From contig NZ_JAFFID010000003.1 of assembly GCF_017355955.1 (NCBI RefSeq), forward strand, positions 248,001 through 312,000: DNA of 64,000 nt, read 5' to 3'. Shown here in pieces: positions 26,544 through 35,384 of this stretch. The stretch's first letter is position 1. Each line of letters opens with the position of its first letter. Both the position numbers and the translations under genes were made by a program. Source of the stretch: Sabulibacter ruber (GTDB lineage Bacteria; Bacteroidota; Bacteroidia; Cytophagales; Hymenobacteraceae). The notes beneath the pieces are model-generated. The model did no database searches and was not told the DNA's origin. It saw nothing but the letters and a program-made list of their open reading frames with translations.

Positions 26544-27848
26544 ATGAACCAACACTCCAAAATCCTGCAGACGCTCAACATTCCGCAACTGAACGAAATG
26601 CAGGAAGCCACGCTTGAGGCCGCGCAGAAGAGCGATGTCATTCTGCTTTCCCCCACCGGATCTGGGAAAACGCTGGCGTACCTGCTTTCCATTCTGCCTT
26701 TGCTCAAGCCCGAGGTAAAGGAAGTTCAGGCCTTGATCCTGGCTCCTTCCCGTGAACTGGCTATGCAGATAGAGCAGGTTTTCAGGAGCATGGCCACGGG
26801 ATTTAAGGTAGACTGCTTCTACGGCGGCCATGCTACCAACCCAGAAAAACGCAGCCTGGCCAACCCACCGGCGCTGATGATCGGTACCCCGGGGCGCATT
26901 GCCTACCACTTACGGGAGGAGAATTTTTCTACTACCCATATCCAGGCCTTGGTGCTGGATGAGTTTGACAAGTCGCTGGAATACGGTTTTCAGGATGACA
27001 TGGCTTCTATCATTGGGCAACTGAAAAACCTGACCAAACGGCTGCTGGTATCGGCGACCAACATGGCGGAGGTGCCGGCGTTTACCAGGCTGAAGAACCC
27101 GGTTACGGTTAATTTCCTGAAAGAGGCCAGCAATACGCCTGACCTACAGGTGAAGGCCGTGGAGGTACAGAAAGGAAACAAGATGCAGGCCCTGCTGGGC
27201 GTCTTGTGCAAGGTGGGCACGGCATCCAGCATTGTGTTCTGCAACCAGCGCGAAACGGTAGAAGCCGTGAGTGATTTCCTGCGCAGCAAAAACCTGCCCC
27301 ACGGCATCTTCCACGGCGGACTGGAACAACCCGACCGCGAACGAACGCTCATGAAGTTCAGAAACGGCACCTACCGCACCCTGGTGAGTACCGATCTGGC
27401 GGCCCGCGGCCTGGACATCCCCGAAGTGGAGTTTGTCATCCATTTCCAGGTACCCGATGAAGACAACTTCACGCACCGCAACGGCCGTACCGCCCGCATG
27501 AATGCCAAAGGCACCAGCTACCTGCTGCTACAGCCCGGCGAAAAGCCTTCTTACCTGCCCCAGGTGCCGCCGGTAGAAACCATGCCGACAAAGGCAACAT
27601 TGCCTACCCCCTCCCCATGGGAAACCATCTACATTAGCGCCGGCAAAAAAGACAAGGTAAACAAAGTAGACATTGTAGGCTGGATGCTGCAGAAAGGCGG
27701 TCTGGAAAAACCTGAGCTGGGCCGGATTGAACTGCAGGACAACGCTGCCTATGTGGCCGTTGCTAAAAAGAAACTGGAGAAAGCGATGCAACTGCTTCGG
27801 CAGGAAAAACTGAAAGGCAAAAAGGTGAAAGTAGAACGGGCTATGTAA
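26544..27848 (+). CDS. DEAD-box-like ATP-dependent RNA helicase
   Basis: A 434-residue helicase with two RecA-like domains. A Q-motif-like region (LNIPQLNEMQEATL) precedes motif I (SPTGSGKT, near residue 36-43). Motif Ia is PSRELA, motif Ib TPGRIA, motif II reads DEFD rather than DEAD, and motif III is SAT. The second domain has VFCNQRE, STDLAARGLDIP (motif V) and HRNGRTARM (motif VI). A basic C-terminal tail (about 365-434) may bind RNA. Probably acts in ribosome assembly or RNA turnover. Its exact DEAD subfamily is uncertain because of the DEFD variant. Confidence 0.92.
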   Translation: MNQHSKILQTLNIPQLNEMQEATLEAAQKSDVILLSPTGSGKTLAYLLSILPLLKPEVKEVQALILAPSRELAMQIEQVFRSMATGFKVDCFYGGHATNPEKRSLANPPALMIGTPGRIAYHLREENFSTTHIQALVLDEFDKSLEYGFQDDMASIIGQLKNLTKRLLVSATNMAEVPAFTRLKNPVTVNFLKEASNTPDLQVKAVEVQKGNKMQALLGVLCKVGTASSIVFCNQRETVEAVSDFLRSKNLPHGIFHGGLEQPDRERTLMKFRNGTYRTLVSTDLAARGLDIPEVEFVIHFQVPDEDNFTHRNGRTARMNAKGTSYLLLQPGEKPSYLPQVPPVETMPTKATLPTPSPWETIYISAGKKDKVNKVDIVGWMLQKGGLEKPELGRIELQDNAAYVAVAKKKLEKAMQLLRQEKLKGKKVKVERAM

Positions 27849-27921
27849 GTAAAAACGAACCCATCCGTTTTAAGCCTGTTACATAGAAAACAGGCTTAAA
27901 ACGGATGGGTTCGTTTTTACT
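27848..27921. terminator. 33-bp perfect hairpin terminator between convergent genes
   Basis: Arms 27848-27880 and 27889-27921 are perfectly complementary, with an 8-nt loop. The outer part reads AAAAACGAACCCATCC. The inner part (27866-27903) is a copy of the ~35-nt palindrome. It can terminate both the helicase and the NUDIX gene. Confidence 0.9.
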
Positions 27922-27934
27922 TCAGGAAGTATAC

Positions 27935-28333
27935 TTAATTCAACAGTTGCTCCTGCTTGAGCCAGTCAAAGATGATCTTATCCACCGGCGACACCTTTTC
28001 CTTATCGGCGTAGCTCAGCCAGGCAACTTCTTCTATCTCGTTGGCCGCCTGAATGGTTCCTTTATAGGAGCCGGTGTAGCAGGTCATCTTCACTTCAATC
28101 CCCTCGGGATGGTTATCGGCCTGGGCCTGGAACGTCCCGAAGTAATTGACGGTATCCTCCACCAGGTCCACGCTTAATTCTTCTTTAATCTCTCTGGACA
28201 GCGCGGCAAAGTCATTTTCCGTGGCCTCCCGTTTCCCGCCGGGGATGTAAAACTTGGAGCGGCCTTTAGTGCGGGTGCTCAGAATCTGGCCGTCTTTGAG
28301 CTGAATCCAAGCAAGCTTATCAATTATCTTCAT
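27935..28333 (-). CDS. NUDIX hydrolase
   Basis: A 132-residue single-domain NUDIX protein. The Nudix box runs from Gly33 to about Val55: GKREATE, then RE at 47-48 and EE at 51-52, matching GX5EX7REUXEE, with the usual later glycine replaced by serine. Such enzymes hydrolyse nucleoside diphosphates linked to another group; members of this short type are often 8-oxo-dGTP or similar house-cleaning enzymes. The substrate cannot be called. It looks cytoplasmic. A single gene, convergent with the helicase and divergent from the thiamin operon. Confidence 0.92.
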   Translation of the reverse strand: MKIIDKLAWIQLKDGQILSTRTKGRSKFYIPGGKREATENDFAALSREIKEELSVDLVEDTVNYFGTFQAQADNHPEGIEVKMTCYTGSYKGTIQAANEIEEVAWLSYADKEKVSPVDKIIFDWLKQEQLLN

Positions 28334-28545
28334 GGTTGTGATGGATAAAGCAAGGGTTGAATATGCTCTAACAAGTTATCTTTCTTCCCACAAAAAACAA
28401 ATGAAATCAACGCAAAAACACCTTGCTTGTCCTGGCTCAGATTGCAGCTTGTTTTTACAAAATCAGCCCCAAACCAATTCAGGCTAGCTCCACAATTTTC
28501 AGAAAAAGCTGTCATCTGAAATGTAAACCTTCTATCTTGGCGCTG

Positions 28546-28624
28546 GCTTTAGGGGCGTTCCAATTGCGGAGCTGAGATTGTACCCTTTGAACCTGATCCA
28601 GGTCATACTGGCGTAGGAAAAAGC
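28546..28624 (+). promoter_or_regulatory. TPP riboswitch (THI element)
   Basis: The aptamer's conserved parts are present in order: GCTTTAGGGG, CTGAGA (28572-28577), ACCCTTTGAACCTGATCC, then ATACTGGCGTAGGAA and the closing AAAGC that pairs with the first GCTTT to form P1. It lies about 90 nt upstream of thiM and should switch the operon off when thiamin pyrophosphate is abundant. Confidence 0.95.
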
Positions 28625-28626
28625 AT

Positions 28627-28656
28627 GGAAGAACTAGCTTGTTCTTCCTTCTTTTC
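28627..28656 (+). terminator. Probable riboswitch expression platform
   Basis: GGAAGAAC (28627-28634) pairs with GTTCTTCC (28641-28648) and is followed by a T/C-rich tail. It lies 2 nt after the TPP aptamer and could be the switching terminator. The tail is only moderately T-rich, so translational control remains possible. Confidence 0.5.
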
Positions 28657-28715
28657 AATTCAATCCTCCATCCCGGAGGCTCCTGAGCCCATCTTGAACT
28701 TTTAAACAAGAACCC

Positions 28716-29546
28716 ATGCAGGAGCAACTCTGGAACATTGTATCGGCCGTTAGAGCCCAATCGCCGCTGGTACACAACATCACCAATTACGTGGTCATGA
28801 ACAACACCGCCAATGCCTTGCTGGCAGCGGGTGCCTCGCCGGTGATGGCCCACGCCCACCCCGAAGTCAAAGACATGGTTTCAATTGCTGGCGCCTTGGT
28901 GGTAAACATTGGTACGCTGGATGAGTACTGGGTAGAAAGCATGCGCCTGGCAGCCCAACAAGCCCACATCCTCCACAAGCCCTGGATCTTAGACCCAGTG
29001 GGGGCCGGAGCCACGCCGTACCGAAACCAGGTGCTGGAAGAACTGCTCACCTACAAGCCCACCGTGATCCGGGGCAATGCCTCAGAGATCATGGCTCTGG
29101 CCAAAACCGCTTCCCAGACCAAAGGCGTAGACAGCACCCACCAAAGCCAGGAAGCGCAGGAAGCTGCTCTTCACCTAAGCGCCTCCACTGGTGCCGTTCT
29201 CTGCATTTCCGGCGCCACCGACATTGTGGTGTCCCCGGACAAATCCCACACCCTTTCCAACGGACATCCGCTCATGGCCAAGGTCACCGGAATGGGTTGC
29301 ACCGCTAGTGCCCTTACCGGGGCTTGCTGCGCCGTGCTTCCGGATGATCCTTTCACCGCCACGGCTGCCGCCATGGCGCTCATGGGCGTAGCCGGCGAAA
29401 TAGCCGCTGAACGAGCTGCTGGTCCAGGCACCCTGCAATTGCACTTCCTGGATGCCTTACACCAACTCACCGAGCAGGAATTTAACAGCAGACTCAAACT
29501 TAGAGAGAGTCTTCCCGAGGGCAAGAAAGATAAAGCTCTGATCTAG
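28716..29546 (+). CDS. thiM: Hydroxyethylthiazole kinase
   Basis: A 276-residue kinase that phosphorylates the thiamin thiazole alcohol in the salvage pathway. Clear family features are LVHNITNYVVMNNTANALLA near the start (substrate site), DPVGAGATPYR near residue 90, IRGNASEI near 114, and VTGMGCTASALTGA (near 190) with the catalytic-site cysteine. It is a cytoplasmic trimer in known members. First gene after the TPP riboswitch; 377 bp separate it from thiE, and that gap holds a REP-like element. Confidence 0.96.
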   Translation: MQEQLWNIVSAVRAQSPLVHNITNYVVMNNTANALLAAGASPVMAHAHPEVKDMVSIAGALVVNIGTLDEYWVESMRLAAQQAHILHKPWILDPVGAGATPYRNQVLEELLTYKPTVIRGNASEIMALAKTASQTKGVDSTHQSQEAQEAALHLSASTGAVLCISGATDIVVSPDKSHTLSNGHPLMAKVTGMGCTASALTGACCAVLPDDPFTATAAAMALMGVAGEIAAERAAGPGTLQLHFLDALHQLTEQEFNSRLKLRESLPEGKKDKALI

Positions 29547-29645
29547 GCACTGTTCTTTATTTAAGAAAAGCGACGCTGAAGTTTTGCTTCACCATTATAA
29601 GGCATCAGAATGTTTCCTCTGAAAGGCATGGCCGTTACAAAGTCC

Positions 29646-29766
29646 CTCGCTCGCCTCTGGCGAGTGTGCGTCATCTTGCGGCCTCTGGCCGCGTCCTCAC
29701 TGCTTCATTTACATCCCAACGCGGCGAGACGCCGCCTGTAACCCACACTCGCCAGAGGCGAGCGAG
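29646..29766. repeat. REP/BIME-like element of four small hairpins (copy 1)
   Basis: The outer arms CTCGCTCGCCTCTGGCGAG and their exact complement bound a 121-bp unit. Inside lie four short stem-loops with 3-nt loops: CTCGCC-TCT-GGCGAG, GCGGCC-TCT-GGCCGC, GCGGCG-AGA-CGCCGC and CTCGCC-AGA-GGCGAG. A second copy with a different spacer is at 56985-57132. It sits between thiM and thiE, inside an operon. Confidence 0.88.
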
Positions 29767-29923
29767 ATAAAGGAGGTAGGCTTTGAGTAAGAAGCTTTCG
29801 CCCCCACAACCGGATAGGACATCATCCCCCTACCTCCACCAAAGGGAAAATGTGTCTTTCAAATTTTAAAGAACAGAGGGCTTTACAACCCACTATCAAC
29901 ACTGACTTTATACCTATAACCAC

Positions 29924-30565
29924 ATGAACAAGAACACAACCTTTCCTCACCGCCTGTACCTGGTCACCGATGAGCAGGCCTGTTTGGGCCGCGACTTTCT
30001 GCAGGTGGTGGAGGCGGCGGTAAAGGGCGGAGTGGATTTGGTGCAGATCAGAGAGAAGCACCTGCCGGTGCCTGCCTTCCTGGAGAAAACGCTTCGGCTA
30101 AAGGAACTGCTGGACCGGTACGGCGTACCCTTGATCGTGAACGACCACCTGGGCGTAGCTATGGAAAGCGAAGTAGCAGGCATTCACGTGGGCAACAGCG
30201 ACCTGGCGCCCCAGCAGATCAGGGCGGTGTGGCCCAACTGCGGCATTCTGGGCTATTCACTGGAGGCAGAGGTGCTGCTCCATAGTACCCATGCCCAGTT
30301 AGCTGATTACCTGGCCTTAAGCCCCATCTTCTCCACGCCCACCAAAACTGATACCATTACCGAGTGGGGCCTGGACGGCATCCAGCGAATCAGGTCCATG
30401 ACCGGGAAGCCCTTGGTGGCCATTGGTCGGGTGAATGCCGGAAATGCCGCTGATCTAATCAAAGCCGGTGCCGATTGCCTGGCTGTAGTGTCTGCCATTC
30501 TCTCCGATCCAGATCCGGCCCGGGCCGCCGAGGCAATCAGAAACCAAATAGAAAAAGCTTTATGA
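29924..30565 (+). CDS. thiE: Thiamin phosphate synthase
   Basis: A 213-residue TIM-barrel enzyme that joins hydroxymethylpyrimidine pyrophosphate and thiazole phosphate to give thiamin phosphate. Visible family motifs are LYLVTDEQ at the first strand, VDLVQIREKHL, VNDHLGVA with AGIHVGNSDLAP, and GRVNAGNAADLIKAGADCLAVVSAI near the C-terminus, which binds phosphate. Length is normal. The stop codon overlaps the thiD start (ATGA), so the two are translationally coupled. Confidence 0.95.
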   Translation: MNKNTTFPHRLYLVTDEQACLGRDFLQVVEAAVKGGVDLVQIREKHLPVPAFLEKTLRLKELLDRYGVPLIVNDHLGVAMESEVAGIHVGNSDLAPQQIRAVWPNCGILGYSLEAEVLLHSTHAQLADYLALSPIFSTPTKTDTITEWGLDGIQRIRSMTGKPLVAIGRVNAGNAADLIKAGADCLAVVSAILSDPDPARAAEAIRNQIEKAL

Positions 30566-31392
30566 AACAATATACCTATCCGGCGGTGCTTACCATTGCC
30601 GGCTCAGACAGCGGGGGCGGAGCCGGCATCCAGGCCGACCTGAAAACTTTTTCTGCGCTGGGCTGCTTCGGCACCTCGGCTATTACGGCCATTACGGTTC
30701 AAAATACCCTTGGCGTGACGGGCATCCACAGCGTACCGGCACACATTGTACAAGAGCAGATTAAAGCAGTGATGGAGGACATCAAACCCGCGGCGGTGAA
30801 AATTGGCATGGTGCACAGCCCCGAGCTGGTGCTGGCCATTGCCCACCAACTGAAGCAGTACCAGGTGCCGGTGGTGGTGGATCCGGTGATGGTAGCTACC
30901 AGCGGCGATAAGCTCATCCAGGACGAGACCATCGGTTTGCTGCAACAGCAGCTTTTCCCCCTGGCAGAGGTGGTAACCCCCAACTTAGATGAAGCTAGCA
31001 TTCTTGCAGGCAATCTCATTCGAAACGTGGAGGAGATGAAAACAGCCGCGCAAAAAATTCTGGAAACCGGTTGTAAAGCAGTTTTGCTGAAAGGTGGCCA
31101 CCTGCAGGGTCCCAGGTTGTTTGATGTTTACCTTCCACAGAACGGGAAACTTAAGGTGTTTGAATCCGCTGCCATCCAGAGCTATAACACCCACGGCACC
31201 GGGTGCACCCTCTCCTCGGCCATTGCGGCGTACCGCGCGTTGGGCTTACCTCAGGGCGAGGCCGTGCAGCAGGGCCGCCATTACGTGTACCAGGCCATTG
31301 ACCAGGGCAAGGATGTGAAAACCGGCGAAGGTCATGGTCCTTTAAATCATTTTTTTAACCCTCAACCTTTACAGAAACATGAGTTGGAGTAA
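30562..31392 (+). CDS. thiD: Hydroxymethylpyrimidine/phosphomethylpyrimidine kinase
   Basis: A 276-residue ribokinase-fold enzyme that phosphorylates HMP and HMP-phosphate. I use the ATG at 30562, which overlaps the thiE stop; an open frame extends 29 codons further upstream inside thiE but does not fit the family. Motifs: LTIAGSDSGGGAGIQADLKTF at the N-terminus, DPVMVATSGDKL near 110, and THGTGCTLSSAIAA near 213 (anion hole and catalytic region). It overlaps tenA by 14 bp. Confidence 0.95.
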   Translation: MKQYTYPAVLTIAGSDSGGGAGIQADLKTFSALGCFGTSAITAITVQNTLGVTGIHSVPAHIVQEQIKAVMEDIKPAAVKIGMVHSPELVLAIAHQLKQYQVPVVVDPVMVATSGDKLIQDETIGLLQQQLFPLAEVVTPNLDEASILAGNLIRNVEEMKTAAQKILETGCKAVLLKGGHLQGPRLFDVYLPQNGKLKVFESAAIQSYNTHGTGCTLSSAIAAYRALGLPQGEAVQQGRHYVYQAIDQGKDVKTGEGHGPLNHFFNPQPLQKHELE

Positions 31393-32032
31393 ACTAGCCT
31401 GGCAGGCAGGAAGCGGCGTCTATGAGCAAATCACGAAGATGCCGTTCATCCAGGAACTCATTCACGGCACGCTGGCACCGGAGAAGTTTACTTTCTACAT
31501 CGCCCAGGACTCCCTGTATCTGGCGGGCTTCGGACGGGCCTTGTCGCTCATTGCGGCCCGAGCCCAGAACAGCGAACATGCCTTAGAGTTCATGCGTTTC
31601 GCGGAAGGTGCCTTTGTGGTAGAACAGGCGCTGCACGCGGACTATTTCCAGAAGCTCAACATTGACCAGAACGAACCCATCTCCCCTACCTGCCAACACT
31701 ACACGCACTACCTGCTCAGTCAGGCCGCGGTAGCTCCACTGGAAGTAGCCATGGCCGCGGTGCTCCCCTGTTTCTGGATTTACAAAGAGGTAGGCGATTA
31801 CATTTACGCGCAGGACCGTCCTACCCATCACCCGTACCAGGACTGGATCAATACCTATGCCGGCGAGGAGTTCGGGAACATTGTCTCCCGGGCCATCCGC
31901 CTCTGCGACGAAATAGCCCAGACCTGCTCCCCCGCCCAACAGCAAGCCATGACCGAAGCCTACCTGACCGCCTCCCGCCTGGAATGGATGTTCTGGGACA
32001 GCGCCTGGCGACTGGAACAATGGCCGGTGTGA
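31379..32032 (+). CDS. tenA: TenA family thiaminase II / aminopyrimidine aminohydrolase
   Basis: A 217-residue all-helical protein of the TenA family. It hydrolyses degraded thiamin pyrimidines (aminomethyl- to hydroxymethyl-pyrimidine) so that ThiD can reuse them. Cys131 in AVLPCFWIYKEVGD matches the catalytic cysteine of the TenA_C type, and the YIAQDSLYL segment (Asp44) lines the site. It is the last gene of the operon, overlapping thiD. Together thiM, thiE, thiD and tenA make a salvage set; no thiC, thiG or thiS is seen in the window. Confidence 0.94.
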   Translation: MSWSKLAWQAGSGVYEQITKMPFIQELIHGTLAPEKFTFYIAQDSLYLAGFGRALSLIAARAQNSEHALEFMRFAEGAFVVEQALHADYFQKLNIDQNEPISPTCQHYTHYLLSQAAVAPLEVAMAAVLPCFWIYKEVGDYIYAQDRPTHHPYQDWINTYAGEEFGNIVSRAIRLCDEIAQTCSPAQQQAMTEAYLTASRLEWMFWDSAWRLEQWPV

Positions 32033-32052
32033 GGCAAAATTAAATTGGGTTG

Positions 32053-32086
32053 TTTTCGGCCTGTTTTCTGTAAAACAGCCATAAAT
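32053..32086. repeat. Degenerate ~35-nt intergenic palindrome, copy
   Basis: TTTTCGGCCTGTTTTCTG then AAAACAGCCATAAA. It follows tenA by 20 bp and may act as its terminator. Confidence 0.65.
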
Positions 32087-32112
32087 GCCTTAATTTTTCT
32101 TTCGCTAAAACA

Positions 32113-32156
32113 TTCTGTTTAGGGGCTGATATTGGAAAATTACCTCCTAAACAGAA
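32113..32156. repeat. Hairpin after the thi operon, possible repeat relative
   Basis: Arms TTCTGTTTAGG and CCTAAACAGAA enclose an irregular middle (GGCTGATATTGGAAAATTACC). It lies between convergent tenA and the FAD oxidase. It resembles the ~35-nt palindromes only partly. Confidence 0.45.
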
Positions 32157-32207
32157 ATCTTAGCTTTATCAACACCCTTGAATGATATTGCTTTTAGCGA
32201 AGGAGGA

Positions 32208-33503
32208 TTAGGCAGATTTCTCTTCATTAGAGAAAATATACTTGTCCATAAACTCATTCCGGAACTTCCCTTCCGGATCATGCTGGCGCAACAACTGCCT
32301 GAAATCCTCCATCTTCTCATACTGCGCCTGTATCACCTCGGGCGCCATGGTAAACAATTTTCCCCAGTGCGGGCGGGGTTTGAATGGGGCCAGCTTTTCC
32401 TCTATGAGTGGCAGCAGTTGCATCACCACCTCTTCATCCTGTTTCCAGGTAAAGTGAAACGCCACCGTGGTCTGCTTGTACTGCGGACTCAGCCACAACT
32501 CATCTGCCTTAATGGTCCTGATCTCAGAAACAAAAAGATGCGGTGTGATTTTCTCGTGCAGGGACTCTATCGCCATCATGGCTTCATAGGCATACTCAAT
32601 GGCCACAAAATATTCGCTCTGCAACTCCGCCCCAGCACTAGGCTTGAACCCCATTTTGAAGTGCGGCAAACGTTCGTACCACTCTCCTACTTCCCCCAGT
32701 TGATCAGTGGTGTTCTCCGGCGATTGGTCTTCTATAGGGTGCAGCTTCTGGGTAGCGAGTTTTGCCCCAAACAACTCAGGTTCAATAACGGTAGATACTC
32801 CCTCCTCCACTTTGCTCTTTACCCAAACCTGGTTGATGTTTTGGTTTTCCCAATGAGTAAACAAACTCACGCTGTACCCTTTTGACATGATCTCCACAAA
32901 ATGGTCTTGCAGCGCTCTCATGGGTAAGTTGCGGTACACTACTTGTGTCATCTTGAAAGAAGGCACCAGATCAAGGGTGATTTTGGTCACTACGCCCAAG
33001 CCACCGAGAGACACAACCGCTCCGTTGAACAGTTCACCATCCTTCTGCCGGGACATAGTCACCAATTCACCTGCAGCATTTACAAATTCAATAGCTGAAA
33101 TGGAAGTAGCTAGGTTACCATTCTGAATTCCAGAGCCGTGGGTAGCTGTAGCACAAGCCCCTATAACCGTGATGTGGGGCAAGGAAGCCATGTTGGGAAC
33201 TGCATACCCGCTATCATGTATAATTATTGATATTTCTCCATAACGCATTCCTGCTTCCACAGTAATGGTATGATTCAAAATATTTAGAGAAACTACCTTA
33301 TTCAGATGTTGAAGTGAAATCAAACATTCATTGCTATCTGCTATCGGATTGAAGGAGTGCCGGGAGCCTAAGGACCTAAATCTTGATTTAAATCCTATTA
33401 TAATCTGTAGCTCTTCAATGGTTTTAGGAAAATAAACCTTCTTCGGGGAATAAAATAAATTACCAGCCCAATTTTTAAGGTCATTAGTAAAGTAATAGGA
33501 CAC
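32208..33503 (-). CDS. FAD-linked sugar lactone/alditol oxidase
   Basis: A 431-residue flavoprotein with an N-terminal FAD_binding_4 domain (about 15-180) and a C-terminal ALO domain (about 185-425). His49 in LGSRHSF is at the position that carries covalent FAD in alditol oxidase and gulonolactone oxidases. SLPHITVIGACATATHGSG (near residue 107) is the pyrophosphate-binding loop. The C-terminal helix LLRQHDPEGKFRNEF is typical. The substrate may be a polyol or an aldonolactone. The last third of the gene has ordinary composition, but its 5' end (33200-33503) becomes AT-rich like the island that follows. Confidence 0.9.
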   Translation of the reverse strand: MSYYFTNDLKNWAGNLFYSPKKVYFPKTIEELQIIIGFKSRFRSLGSRHSFNPIADSNECLISLQHLNKVVSLNILNHTITVEAGMRYGEISIIIHDSGYAVPNMASLPHITVIGACATATHGSGIQNGNLATSISAIEFVNAAGELVTMSRQKDGELFNGAVVSLGGLGVVTKITLDLVPSFKMTQVVYRNLPMRALQDHFVEIMSKGYSVSLFTHWENQNINQVWVKSKVEEGVSTVIEPELFGAKLATQKLHPIEDQSPENTTDQLGEVGEWYERLPHFKMGFKPSAGAELQSEYFVAIEYAYEAMMAIESLHEKITPHLFVSEIRTIKADELWLSPQYKQTTVAFHFTWKQDEEVVMQLLPLIEEKLAPFKPRPHWGKLFTMAPEVIQAQYEKMEDFRQLLRQHDPEGKFRNEFMDKYIFSNEEKSA

Positions 33504-33877
33504 TCAAATTTTTTCTTTAGTTAACAATATCTTGTAGAAAACTATACCTATTGCATTATTATGGATATTGAAAAAACTCTTTTACCATAATCTGCTGGCA
33601 AAGTAATCAATATAAATAATAATAAAATAAATTCCTATTTAATACATAGCCTAAATATTAATGATAATTTTTTTTATTAAACAATCATGGTTTTCCATAA
33701 TCATAATTAACAAATTATCATTAACAATAACATATAACACCAATAAAACTATAACACATTCTATTAAATAACATATAGATAAAATTTCCATTAAACTATC
33801 ATCTTATATAAATTTTTATAAGATGTTAAAACCAATTAAACAAGATATTTTAAAATCTTAGATTATTAATATATCAA
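33504..33877. other. Very AT-rich intergenic region at the island edge
   Basis: About 370 bp, nearly all A and T, with many short A- and T-runs and TATAA-like words. No ORF or conserved hairpin was found. It marks the sharp change of composition next to the oxidase gene. Confidence 0.5.
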
Positions 33878-35350
33878 TTAAAATTTAAATGAGATAGCTA
33901 AATAAGGGTTAAAACCCTTTATTAGACGCCACTCCAAATCATCATTAAGGTCGTCAACTTCAGAAATTAAATCACCTGGTCTCTTGGTCATGAGTTCCTG
34001 ATTCCATAAAAATACATTTCCGTAGGATAGACCGAAGTAAGCATTCTTATAATTAGCAGAAAAGTTCCTTAAAACAAATCCACCACCGGTAAAGAGAGCA
34101 GGACGCTCCGCTATTGGGCCGCCACCAAATTGTAATATAGGAAAAAATGTATCATCCCCAACATTGAAATGTATATTCATCATAGCTGCGAAGTTAACTT
34201 TGAAAACTTCTGCGGAACTTTCTTCTGTGATATAAAGCTGACCATTAGGATCAGTCGAAGTTCCGTATTTTGGGAAGGTTAGTTGCGTAAAAGCTAAACC
34301 AGGTGTAACACTTAGAAAAACTTTTGGATTTTTAAACCAAACCCTAATAACATGCTTCGCCAATTCTTTACTACTGGAAGTTAATGCTTTCGCGTCAGCG
34401 GAAACTAAATAACCCGCATCACTTACAATAGCAGTAATATTCTTAATCTTGCCTTTATCCAAAGTATAAACGTATTTATATGACCATGGGTATTTATCAA
34501 ACTTTTGAGTCTCCGCACTTTCATTCAATTTATTGTACTCTGTATTAATTAAATCAAAAGCTTCTTGGAGTGTAGCTAACTTTAGTTTTCTCTCCTCTGT
34601 TATCAATGTAATACTTTGTAAATAATCTGATAAAGCCACTTTTAGAGCTAGTCCAACACTTTGAATAGGGCAAGTCAGATCATCTTTAATAATATTTTGT
34701 GTTTCAGATACTAAGCCAGCTACTAAATCATTATTTTGCTTTATATTTTGTAGTTCTTTACTAGCTCTTTCTATTGATGCACTTGCATTATCTTTATTAC
34801 CAAATGGGGCATTTTTCATTGAATTAAATAACTCAACGAAGGTTCTATTTGTAACAGCATCTTTTAATCTATTTATTTCGTCTATTTTTGCTGACAATTT
34901 AGTTAACCCTTTACACTCCAAGGCTGAATTTGCACCCATAGGTGCTCCAGCTGCAAAAGGCTCTAACAAAGTTCTTATATTAATTAATGCATTCGTAAAT
35001 TGTTTTATTGATGGATCATCAGAATCACTGACAGCAAGCGAAATTGCACGTTGCAATGGATTCATTGGTATTATATAAATAATAATATCTTTCGAATTAG
35101 ATTTACCTCCAGTAAAGGTAAAATATGTAGTGTCACTAAGAGGGTAAGAAGCATTACTTTCGTCAACTATATAAAAAAGAGTAGGCTTCCCAGTAGCGTC
35201 CTTTCCTTCTTGTAAGAGTAAATACTTTTGAACCTCTATAGAATTTATAAAATCATCAACTTCTTGGGCTTTAACGAATAAGTTAACAAAAAACAATAAA
35301 TAAAAGAGGAATAATATTTTTTTCAGGATGCTGTTTATATCTTTTTTCAT
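33878..35350 (-). CDS. Secreted/outer-membrane-like protein of unknown function
   Basis: A 490-residue protein from the ATG at 35350. The open frame extends upstream to 35527, but that would overlap the matrixin gene and bury the signal peptide MKKDINSILKKILFLFYLLFFVNLFVKAQ (written in parts: basic head, hydrophobic core, AQ cleavage site). The middle (about 120-330) is helical with many Asn and Lys. The last ~150 residues alternate polar and hydrophobic residues with aromatic ends (VFLSVTPGLAFTQ, NPYLAISFKF), like outer-membrane beta-strands. I do not recognise the family. It starts 34 bp after the matrixin stop, so it is likely co-transcribed with it. Confidence 0.72.
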   Translation of the reverse strand: MKKDINSILKKILFLFYLLFFVNLFVKAQEVDDFINSIEVQKYLLLQEGKDATGKPTLFYIVDESNASYPLSDTTYFTFTGGKSNSKDIIIYIIPMNPLQRAISLAVSDSDDPSIKQFTNALINIRTLLEPFAAGAPMGANSALECKGLTKLSAKIDEINRLKDAVTNRTFVELFNSMKNAPFGNKDNASASIERASKELQNIKQNNDLVAGLVSETQNIIKDDLTCPIQSVGLALKVALSDYLQSITLITEERKLKLATLQEAFDLINTEYNKLNESAETQKFDKYPWSYKYVYTLDKGKIKNITAIVSDAGYLVSADAKALTSSSKELAKHVIRVWFKNPKVFLSVTPGLAFTQLTFPKYGTSTDPNGQLYITEESSAEVFKVNFAAMMNIHFNVGDDTFFPILQFGGGPIAERPALFTGGGFVLRNFSANYKNAYFGLSYGNVFLWNQELMTKRPGDLISEVDDLNDDLEWRLIKGFNPYLAISFKF

Positions 35351-35384
35351 AATCTTGATTAATAATAGTAAATAAAGAGTTTTT

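Noticed and set aside
26191..26547. 118-codon plus-strand open frame before the DEAD-box gene
   Set aside because: Its end overlaps the helicase start, but the translation is Ser/Ala/Thr-rich and looks like chance sequence in a promoter region.
28330..28515. 61-codon minus-strand frame before the NUDIX gene
   Set aside because: Lies in the leader between NUDIX and the riboswitch; composition is not protein-like.
30475..30561. N-terminal extension of thiD inside thiE
   Set aside because: The 29 residues do not match ThiD; the ATG overlapping the thiE stop is the coupled start.
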